This document shows positions 55,946 to 64,000 of a stretch of 64,000 nucleotides of DNA, piece after piece. The notes under the pieces were generated by a model. It did no database searches. It saw nothing but the letters and a program-made list of their open reading frames with translations, and had not been told where the DNA came from. Where the stretch lies: the NCBI RefSeq assembly GCF_041146795.1, contig NC_135184.1, forward strand, positions 2,629,967-2,693,966, in the 5' to 3' direction. The first letter of the stretch is position 1. Each line of letters begins with the position of its first letter. Source of the DNA: Maylandia zebra (lineage: Eukaryota; Chordata; Actinopteri; Cichliformes; Cichlidae). The translations under genes were made by a program, and so were the position numbers.

Positions 55946-56245
55946 CTTACACCGTGGTTCAGGGGTTTAGGAAGCTCGTCTTGTAACCAGAAGGTTGCCG
56001 GTTCAGACTCTGACTCTTGGTCGTTGTGTCCTTGGGCAAGACACTTCACCTACCGCCTGCTGGTGTTGGCCAGAGGGGCCGATGGCGCGATATGGCAGCC
56101 TCGCTTCTGTCAGTCTGCCCCAGGGCAGCTGTGGCTACAACTGTAGCTGCCTCCACCAGTGTGTGAATGTGAGAGTGAATGAATAGTGGCATTGTGCGTT
56201 GAGAGTCTAGAAAAGCGCTATATAAATGCAATCCATTATTATTAC
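55946..56245 (+). repeat. SINE, V-SINE type, plus strand
   Basis: Head with GGTTCAGACTC in the B-box position, GTGTCCTTGGGCAAGACAC core, GCGCTATATAAATGC tail and a final ATTATT run. Confidence 0.75.
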
Positions 56246-56397
56246 AAATGATTAATATTATAAGTTATGTGATAATATTAGTCTGACTTGCTCTGTGAGT
56301 AAACCTCGACTTTCTTATTTCTTCATCTTTATTACTCCGTCTGTGATGGAGGTGAAGCCTGGGCTGTGGTTTACTGTTTGACATCTGCTCGTCTGTT

Positions 56398-56435
56398 GGT
56401 TTTTGTTCAGGCTGCAGGGATCATTTCTCACTGTG
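56398..56435 (-). promoter_or_regulatory. V5 recombination signal (23-type, 22-bp spacer)
   Basis: Heptamer 56435-56429 and nonamer 56406-56398, consensus, 22-base spacer. Confidence 0.92.
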
Positions 56436-56905
56436 GGCACCTCCTTTATAACAGGCACAGTAGTAAGTGGCTGAATGATCAATCGTACATCTGCTGATCA
56501 CCAGCTCACCACTATTTTCTTTCCTCATAGCTGAAAATGTGTCTTTTAGAAGATGACTGAAAGCTGTGGGCTTTTTTTCACCACTACGATCAAAACGTAG
56601 AATCGCTGTTAATGTTCCCTCATCTTTTCTATCTTTTCTCATGTACCAGTACACAAAATTGGTGTCACACTGGTTAATGCCTGTACACGCTAAGGACACT
56701 GTTTCATCAGCTCTCCTGGTCTTTGATTTCTGGTCCTGAATCAGCATTTCTGCTGCCATGGTAACCAGTGCTGTAGAGACACAGACAGATAGATGAAGGT
56801 TAGTGTGACAGTGTTTGTTACAGGTTGACTTTGTTGGCTCCTGATTGGCTGGAAACACTCACCTGAACACAGACAGCACAGAGCAGCAGCTGGGAGGAAA
56901 AGCAT
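56436..56905 (-). CDS. TRGV: TCR gamma variable segment V5
   Basis: Leader 56905-56863 and V exon 56770-56436 (335 bp, the longest). The mature start is near EMLIQDQKSK. Cys23 and CDR1 Cys are in SLACTGINQC; YWYMRKDRKDEG has a three-residue longer FR2 turn. FR3 shows DTFSAMRKENSG and an extra Cys (ISRCTIDH). CDR3 starts TYYCACYK. Open frame, good splice sites and RSS. Confidence 0.9.
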
Positions 56906-57130
56906 TTTGTGCAGTGGTGTTTCCTCTGGTGAACCTGGGGAGAAGTGGCGCTCTGATGCAGCTGAGGCCAAACAAGGACGAGCTGTGAGATCAGACGAGG
57001 GCCACGTGGTTTCTAACAGGTCCTCAAAGCTCCCATCAGCCCCTGCAGTGGACACATTTGACACATTTAAAGAAACCTACTGCGCCTTTGTGTCTTTGCC
57101 TGCTTCTGCAGTTGAACTACATGCAGTCTG
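56906..57130 (-). promoter_or_regulatory. conserved 5' block of V5
   Basis: The block shared by all V genes runs to 57050, with further similarity to V2 and V4 up to about 57130. There it is cut off by the inverted-repeat element. Confidence 0.6.
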
Positions 57131-57153
57131 CCCCAATACACAGCAAAATCTCC

Positions 57154-57392
57154 AGTGTTAAATTAACACTTTGACAGTGTTATGTGTTTAAAAGTAACCT
57201 AGTCAGTTTTGAAGATTAACAAAGGCTAACACTGAGCGGTGCTGATTTTCTAACACTGGAATATTTCTAACATTTTGAGTTATTTTCCAGTGTTAGAAAA
57301 TCAGCACCGCTCAGTGTTAGCCTTTGTTAATCTTCAAAACTGACTAGGTTACTTTTAAACACATAACACTGTCAAAGTGTTAATTTAACACT
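57154..57392. repeat. perfect 107-bp inverted repeat with 25-base loop
   Basis: Arms 57154-57260 and 57286-57392 are exact reverse complements by my reading; the spacer is 57261-57285. The text is full of AACACT/AGTGTT words, which continue to about 57465. It may be a fold-back MITE. Transcribed, it would form a very long hairpin. Confidence 0.9.
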
Positions 57393-57724
57393 CAACAGTG
57401 TTGTATCTAACACTCAGAGGTGTGGACCCATATAGACACTCTCCAGTGTTATACAGTACGAGAGTTGCTTTTAATTTTTTTATGTTTCTTTCTTTTTGGT
57501 CTTTTGAGCTGTTCTTTCTGTTTTTATTGATTTATGGCTTTTAACATCCATATCCTCTGTGTTTTGTATGTCATTGCATGTGTCTAGAAAACAACGTCAT
57601 CAACTAAGACTTGTACAGTGCTCAGCTGTAAATCTGCTATAAAATGGAAACTAAAGCTTTGCCACAGCTACATCAGCTATGTGAGTGGTTGATTCAGCTA
57701 ATGGTCATTTTGCAGCCAACACTG

Positions 57725-57870
57725 TGATATCCATTATCCATCCATCCAGCCATTTGCGTCCGCTTATCCTTTTCAGGGTCGCGGGGGGCGCTGGAGCCCA
57801 TCCCAGCTGTCATAGGGCGAGAGGCGGGGTACACCCTGGACAGGTCGCCAGTCTGTCGCAGGGCCAATAT
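57725..57870 (-). repeat. common teleost interspersed repeat (minus)
   Basis: TTATCCATCCATCCAGCC start, CCCAGCTGTCATAGGGCGAG inside. It matches 33905-34095. Confidence 0.7.
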
Positions 57871-58615
57871 CCATCATTTTCTCTGCAATTTAAATAAAAT
57901 AAAATGAAATAATAAAGGTAATATTTGTAAATGTAACATGTAGAAAATTAATTTGCATTTCTTTGTCTGTTAATATGATCTCCTCCCGACTCACTTCAAA
58001 CAAGTTCTCATCAGCACTTAGTTTTAGGTTTTCAAGTACGCCGTCCTGCTGTCTTTCCATGTATATATAAAACAGTCATCAGCAGAGATCAGCACATGGA
58101 TTCAGGAGCAATGTTGCAGAATATTTTTAGTATTATAAACTTTTAGATAAGATCACTTTAACGTCCTCCATCAATAAAAAAAAAAGTTTATATTACATTT
58201 TCAACCAAACAGCACGTTCTCACATGAACATATAAACTCTTTAGTTTAGTTTAAAATGTAGCAACAACTCAGCGTCCTTTCTAGTCCATCTTTAGATTTA
58301 TTTACAAGCTAGTGATACAGATACTGAGACCAAACTATCTTATTGTCTTTGTATGTATAGTATGTCGGTATGTGTTTTGCTCTTCATTTAACTTGATTTT
58401 CGAAGAAAAAAATTTAACAAAAAAATATCACATTAGGAGGGAAAGAAAATCTATTTCACGACAACTTTGTGCTGTTTGTAAGAGAAGGAGAACAGAGTAC
58501 CTGGAAACAATTTTCTTTGAAACTTTTAATTTCTACTTTTTTATTGATCACATAGAGGCTGGCTGTGGTTTACTGCTCTCTTCCTGTCACACTGTCTGAC
58601 ATCTGTTCATCTGTT
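57871..58615. other. V5-V6 spacer
   Basis: A+T-rich, no gene seen. Confidence 0.5.
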
Positions 58616-58653
58616 GGTTTTTGTTCAGGCTGCAGGGATCATTTCTCACTGTG
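58616..58653 (-). promoter_or_regulatory. V6 recombination signal (23-type, 22-bp spacer)
   Basis: Heptamer 58653-58647 and nonamer 58624-58616, consensus, 22-base spacer. Confidence 0.92.
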
Positions 58654-59111
58654 GGAACCTTTCCAACAAACACAGTAGTAAGTGGCTGTATGTTGGGGTT
58701 TAATATCTTTGATGACCAATTCACAGCCACCTGGTTTTCTTAAAGCATTGAAATCTTGTTTCTGGGGATGATTGTAGCGTGAGTTAACTGCCCCATCAGC
58801 CAGATCAATGCGCAGAATCACTTTAAGAGGATCTTTTTCTGTGTTCTGGTACCAGTAAATCTGTTTTTTGTCACACTGGTCAGTGCTTTTACAGCTTATG
58901 GCAACTGTTTCACCAGCTCTCCCAGTCTGTGATAACTGCTCCTGAATCAGCTGTTCTGCTGCCACGGTAACCAGTGCTGTAGAGACACAGACAGACAGAT
59001 GAAGGTTAGTGTGACAGTGTTTGTTACAGGTTGACTTTGTTGGCTCCTGATTGGCTGGAAACACTCACCTGAACACAGACAGCACAGAGCAGCAGCTGGG
59101 AGGAAAAGCAT
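58654..59111 (-). CDS. TRGV: TCR gamma variable segment V6
   Basis: Leader 59111-59069 and V exon 58976-58654 (323 bp). It starts EQLIQEQLSQ like V3 but diverges beyond FR1. Landmarks are AISCKSTDQC, IYWYQNTEKD, DFNALRKPGGCEL with an extra FR3 Cys, and TYYCVCWK. The Met of the leader end is Val here (VTVAAEQ). It is the outermost complete V of the inverted cassette. Confidence 0.9.
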
Positions 59112-59270
59112 TTTGTGCAGTGGTGTTTCCTCTGGTGAACCTGGGGAGAAGTGGCGCTCTGATGCAGCTGAGGCCAAACAAGGACGAGCTGTGAGATCAG
59201 ACGAGGGCCACGTGGTTTCTAACAGGTCCTCAAAGCTCCCATCAGCCCCTGCAGTGGGCACATTAGACAT
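59112..59270 (-). promoter_or_regulatory. conserved 5' block of V6
   Basis: The shared V block runs to about 59270, where a LINE begins shortly after (59300). Confidence 0.6.
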
Positions 59271-59299
59271 GTTTAAAAAGCCTTTCGTACAATTTCATT

Positions 59300-60475
59300 T
59301 ATTAAAATTCAAATTCAAATTTTATTTGTCACGTACACAGTCATACACAATACGATATGTAGTGAAATGCTTGGACAACTGCTCGTGACCTAAAGAAAAC
59401 AAAAAAGGAAAAGGCTATGAATAAGATAGGAAATAAATATGAAAAATTAAAAAGGGTAAATTTAACTAGGAAGGAATAAAATATAAATTAAGGTTAAAAA
59501 TGAAATAACTGTACAACACAAATTAGAATGAAGGGTAAATTTAACTGGGAAGAATAAGATAAAGATAAATATATAAATTAAAGTTGAAAATAAAATAACT
59601 GTACAACAAAATACACAATATAGAACTATATAAGAATGTATGAAGAAATCTAAATATAAATAAATATATACACAATAACAGCAGCTGTACAAGTATTAAC
59701 CGGAAATGAAGAATATAGTGACCAGTGTTGTGCAAAACCAAAGTCCAGAAAGTCCAGTGTGTGTGTAAGAACTGTATGTGTGGGTCAGTACTGTGTGGTG
59801 GTGTGATTGAGAGACCGTATCGCCTGCGGGAAGAAGCTCCTCCTCAGTCTCTCTGTGTTGGTCTTCAGGGAGCGGAATCGCTTTCCTGACCTCAACAGAG
59901 AGAACAGTCTGTTGTTGGGATGGCTGAGGTCCTTCACCATCTTCCTGGCCTTGGTCCAGCACCGCCTGCTGTAGATTGAGTGCAGGTCAGGGAGCTCGGA
60001 GCGGATGGTGCGCTCAGCTGACCGCACAACCCTCTGTAGAGCTCGTCTGTCCTGCATGGTGCTGTTCCCGAACCAGGTTAAGATGTTTCCCGTCAGGATG
60101 CTCTCTATGGTGCACGAGTAAAAGTTCCTGAGCACCTTGGAGGGCAGTTGGAAGTCTCTCAAGCGTCTGAGGTGGTAGAGACGCTGTCGGGCCTTTTTCA
60201 CCACGGTGTTGATGTGACAGGACCATGACAGGTCCTGCGTGATGTGAACTCCGAGGTATTTGAAGCTGTCCACTCTCTCCACTGGGCACTCGTTGATGAC
60301 GGGGGTCTGGTAGTTCCTCTCCTGCTTAGTGCTGAAGTCCACTATCAGCTCCTTTGTCTTACTGACGTTTAGAAGGAGGTTGTTCCTCTGGCACCAGTTC
60401 TCCAGATTCCTAATCTCCTTCAGGTAGGCCGTCTCGTTGTTATCAGAGATCAGGCCCATTTTATGTTATATTATG
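59300..60475 (-). mobile_element. LINE 3' part (CR1/L2/Rex type)
   Basis: A 5'-truncated LINE on the minus strand. Its 3' UTR (59300-59760) has repeated GTAAATTTAACTGGGAA units and an AATAAAATTTGAATTT-like end. The coding part lies at 59785-60459. It matches the split copy at 10023-11395. Confidence 0.78.
59785..60459 (-). CDS. LINE ORF2 C-terminus, partial
   Basis: The 224-codon frame holds LENWCQRNNLLLNVSKTKEL, YLGVHITQDLSW and FYSCTIESILTGNILTWFGN, then a C-terminal domain ending RRSFFPQAIRSLN. This is the part after the catalytic YxDD box, so no polymerase core is present. The frame is intact to its stop. Confidence 0.78.
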   Translation of the reverse strand: MGLISDNNETAYLKEIRNLENWCQRNNLLLNVSKTKELIVDFSTKQERNYQTPVINECPVERVDSFKYLGVHITQDLSWSCHINTVVKKARQRLYHLRRLRDFQLPSKVLRNFYSCTIESILTGNILTWFGNSTMQDRRALQRVVRSAERTIRSELPDLHSIYSRRCWTKARKMVKDLSHPNNRLFSLLRSGKRFRSLKTNTERLRRSFFPQAIRSLNHTTTQY

Positions 60476-60679
60476 TTGTTTTATTATTTTTGCTGCAATA
60501 TTTTGATCAGTTGTCTGTTTTTTGTTTTTTCAAACCCAGCTAGAGGATGAAGTATTTTGAAACACTTCAGTCTTTCTGTTAAATGTTTGACCTGAAAGTT
60601 CTTCTGTTAACACGTTTAAAGGTGCTAAGCTGTAAACCCATGAAAATCCTAAAAACGACTGGACGGTGTTATATATTTT

Positions 60680-60732
60680 GAGGGCCACGTGATTTCTAAC
60701 ATATCCTTAAAGTTCCCAACAGCCCCTACAGT
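60680..60732 (-). promoter_or_regulatory. degenerate V 5' block without a V gene
   Basis: The minus strand matches the V-proximal block at reduced identity, including GGGCCACGTG and TTTCTAACA. No leader or V exon lies downstream before the LINE at 60475. It is a probable relic of a lost seventh V. Confidence 0.6.
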
Positions 60733-63700
60733 CCACGTACAATTTGATTTATTACTTTTATTTTGAAGCCAAAGAAGCCGATCTTTTGGAGATCCACACT
60801 GTGCTTCCAAAATAAAATAAAAGTTATAAAGAGATCAGTGATGTTGTTGCAAAGCCAGAGAGGTAATTGTGCACTTGAGCACACTTTAGTGTATTTGCTA
60901 ATTATAAGCACCATTTCAAATGGGCTTTCACGGAAGAGGCTTCTGTGTGACTACAGGTGAGTAGACGGAGTGTTGTTAAACTCGTAACACTCACACAGTG
61001 TGTACTTCTGGGAAAAAATAGTCAGTCTGCATACAAATATTTACCTGTGAGTGGAAATGCTGTGTATGCATCTTGTATTAATCCTGACTGTTGGTACTAA
61101 TAAAATTAACAAAGGCTCTATACTGTGCTTTCAAGTAAACAGTGAAAACAGTGTTTTTATAAGGCCTTTAATAATCGTGTATTACCAGTTTTTCATTATA
61201 ATTTAGTGTATCTTATGTTTATACGTAGATTTACTCTTAAACAAATCAGACTATTTTATTTTTAATAAAAAAGTCTTAAAATCTTGTTGTGCAGTCTGAA
61301 TGTTTGAAGTTTATTCATTTCCTTTGGTAAAAGCTTTTATCATCTAAAACAATATTTTTATTGGCCCCTTTTAGTTTTGTTAATTCAAAACATAAACACA
61401 GCAGGTTATGGGCTCATTTAAAGCTTACTGATAACTTTGTTCATATTTTAATGTTTTAATTAATAGTTTGGTCAATTTCACAATTATGTTACATTTGCAA
61501 AATGTCTTCGTGACTTTTTGCCTTGTAAAAATATTAACAACTAAAGATTTTAAAACCTCAGTGTCTCCTTTTTTGCTTTAAACTTAAGTAACGTCTCTGA
61601 AGGTGATGCTGGATTTCCACATTTGTCTGGCAGTTTGTTTCCCTTCTTTCTTACCACAGTAAATAAAAGTTTCAATAAGGTCTCTGTGGTTCGTTTGAAA
61701 CAAACATATGATCACAAGTTTTGTGGATTTGAGTTTGCTGCTAGTGCTGAGATTAAAAACGAAAAGGATAAGACCGCCATCATGTGGTTATTCAAAAGAA
61801 CTAAGTAGTTCAAAATCAAAGGGCATTCCTATGAAGAACAAAGGTGAATTATATAGTCATATAATGGTGCTCTGTGTTGGTCTTTTTGGGGGGGGGAGTA
61901 GTTTACAGTAATTAGTAAGGTGACATTTCTTTGCCAAAGCTGGATTTATAGCATTTTAAAAAGATCCAGTCGTCTGTGGTCAGAACTGTTGAAACCAAAG
62001 AAAAAAAGATTTGCTCTTGTTCTGTTTCTTTGTACGTAGAGAACTTATTTATCTTTACTCATATATGACATTTATTATCATGTACAAATGTTTTACATAA
62101 ACATGAACACTTCTCATTTGACAAAGTTATTTGGCATGTAGAGGATCTCACAGAATTTCAAACATATCTGTGTGTTTTTGTTTGTTTGTTACTGAATGAG
62201 ATAAATAAATAAACCCTGACACTTGTCAGTATACTGTTTCTCAGAAAAATGCATTTAGCAGTCTTAAATCCAGATCCAAAGCCAGGCCGGACAGCAGCAG
62301 CACAGAAAATGGTGTCAGGTTTCTGTTACGTCTGACAGTAAAAGCAGAAAAACAAAACCGTATTCAACCATGCAATAAAAAAGAAGCTACTCTCAGCTCT
62401 TGCCACAAGGGGTCACCACAGAACTGGGCGCTCATGCTGATACAGTCCCAGGGGCAGTGCCTCTGCGAATTCACAAAAATAAAACTGTTTCTGCAGCATT
62501 TTTAAAGCAAAGAATAATTTACTGCCAAAAGATGGTGTGAAATTTTTATTTTAGATGTTTTTGGTGTGCAGATGATCACAAAGAGACGCCTTCTCTTCAG
62601 CACCAAAATCACACTTAGTATAAGTCAAAATGACCTTTCTCTCACGTTTTGCTGCAGAAGCTACTCAAGCTCTTACATGCCCCACAATCTACTGTGAACT
62701 GAAAACAGATGAACCTGTTCAAGGCAAGTTTCACGCTGGATATTTTCTCCTGATGTCACACAAAAGCATTCAGACTGGCCCACTGCTCTGAATGTGCACA
62801 CGGCGCCCACTCAGGTAAGAGATCTTTCATCATAGTCTGTGCTAAAGAGGAGTGAAAAAATTAGACTGTGGGAGAGAGTAATACGAATATAGTACAATGT
62901 AATACTACAAATAGTATCGCAGGTACTACACCAAATTGCAAAGCTTCTGTTTTATTTGCTTTACAAAGGGTGGACGAGTGTTTACACTGGTTCTGGTTGT
63001 TTATTTAACAAGTACGGTACCTACTGGACCTCAATATAAAAAATTTAAGTAAACTGCTATTTACATTAGACGCCCCTGGGCAGGTCACATTGATAGATAC
63101 AGCACAATTCAATTCAATTTTATTGATATAGCACCAACTGACACCAACAGTCGCCTCAAGGTGCTTTGTGTTGTAAGGAAAAGCACAACAAAACGCACAC
63201 AGGAAAGACAAATAAAAATATGTCACACTGGCTTAAACGGGATCACAGGTCTGGTTTTTCATAAGCCACCTTGAGATGTGCCTTCAAATTGGACATATAG
63301 AATTTTTCTTTATTAGTACGCTATATTAGTATTTGCTTCCCTTCAGTGACAGCAATTTGTCCAACTGTGGTTCACCTGCAAAGCCGTTCCCAGCCCCTTC
63401 TAGCCATGTCCCTGGGTCCAATCTCACAGGCACTCTTTGGTTTAATAGATTCATTTAGAGGAGTGCAGGAGTTCATGCAACCTTATTTAGAAAACGGGCA
63501 TCTCAGAGCTCCAAAGCTCAACATTGTTTTTTATTTAGGGGGTTGAGCTAGACTCTGATATACTTGAGTTAAACATACTTTACAGCTCATTTACAATGCA
63601 AAGCTCCTTACCTTGCAGGGCTACACTGTAATGCATCATCTCTACTGGTGATTTTGTAAACATCTACCATCATTTTAATCATTTGTGCTTAACGTGACAC

Positions 63701-64000
63701 TGAGACAATCTTATTTAAGTCTTATTAAATATTACAGTTAGCATTCAGAAGATGAACTGTGTTTCTGTCCTTTCAGTGTTCAGAGGGTCCTGTTTTGCTT
63801 GGTCACTGCTCCAAAACCATTATGTCATTGTTCCCCGAGTCACCTGCCAGGGAGTCGCACCAGGCGGCAGCATCAAGCCTGCGTTGGTTCGCCCTGAAAT
63901 AAAGTGCATTCTGATGCATCGCATTTAAGACGCATTGGTCACAACTAGCTTAAAATGTGTACAAAGCTTTTAATATAGCTCTGTGAATTCAGTGTATTGA
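60733..64000. other. right flank, no gene recognised
   Basis: Mostly A+T-rich. 63105-63180 has an L2-type tail on the minus strand (CAATTCAATTTTATTGATAT, CAGTCGCCTCAAGG). No RSS, Ig-like exon or convincing coding frame was found. The short open frames here carry no family signal that I can see. Confidence 0.5.

Noticed and set aside
1-64000. CRISPR array or bacterial operon
   Set aside because: No regularly spaced repeats; introns, RSSs and vertebrate repeats show a eukaryotic genome.

Overview
The window is vertebrate genomic DNA from a teleost fish, most likely a percomorph; a cichlid is a guess from the overall repeat style. The host genes have exon-intron structure, RAG recombination signals and polyadenylation signals. 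They sit among typical fish repeats: Tc1, hAT, L2/Rex-type LINEs, Penelope-like elements, tRNA-headed SINEs and a Gmr1-type LTR element.

The host genes form a T-cell receptor locus, best read as TCR gamma (TRG). The C regions end in a membrane segment with a central Lys in an IVKSLVY context, like mammalian TRGC. V segments carry 23-type RSSs (22-bp spacers) and J segments carry 12-bp RSSs. Three cassettes lie on the plus strand. They are J1-C1 (13.8-16.0 kb, no V in the window), V1-J2-C2 (18.3-28.9 kb) and V2-J3-C3 (31.6-42.5 kb). A fourth, inverted cassette on the minus strand reads from four V genes (V6 to V3, 59.1-52.5 kb) through J4 (48.9 kb) to C4 (47.1-46.5 kb). C3 and C4 are therefore convergent. 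Summed exon lengths keep frame in every C gene: C1 178, C2 153, C3 133 and C4 160 residues.

Layout: 0-1.4 kb holds Tc1 and other repeat debris. 1.4-8.0 kb is a young Gmr1-like LTR retrotransposon on the minus strand, with LTRs differing at 2 of 667 bp, a 5-bp target duplication and integrase ahead of reverse transcriptase. 8.1-13.3 kb is nested repeats: a Tc1 relic carrying a MITE and a SINE, a LINE split by a solo LTR, and an R4/Rex6-like LINE relic. 13.8-60.7 kb is the receptor locus with repeats between segments. These include an LINE inserted in a hAT element, Penelope fragments, and a perfect 107-bp inverted repeat near V5. 60.7-64 kb shows nothing recognisable apart from an L2 tail.

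Points that stand out. All V domains carry a second cysteine pair (CDR1 and CxC at CDR3). C2 and C3 lack the usual Ig core Trp, have Cys there, and carry a matching extra Cys in strand F. Leader, intron and flanking DNA are almost identical between copies while V and C exons differ strongly. A conserved block downstream of C1, C2 and C4, with STAT-, Myb- and Runx-type sites, is a candidate TRG 3' enhancer.
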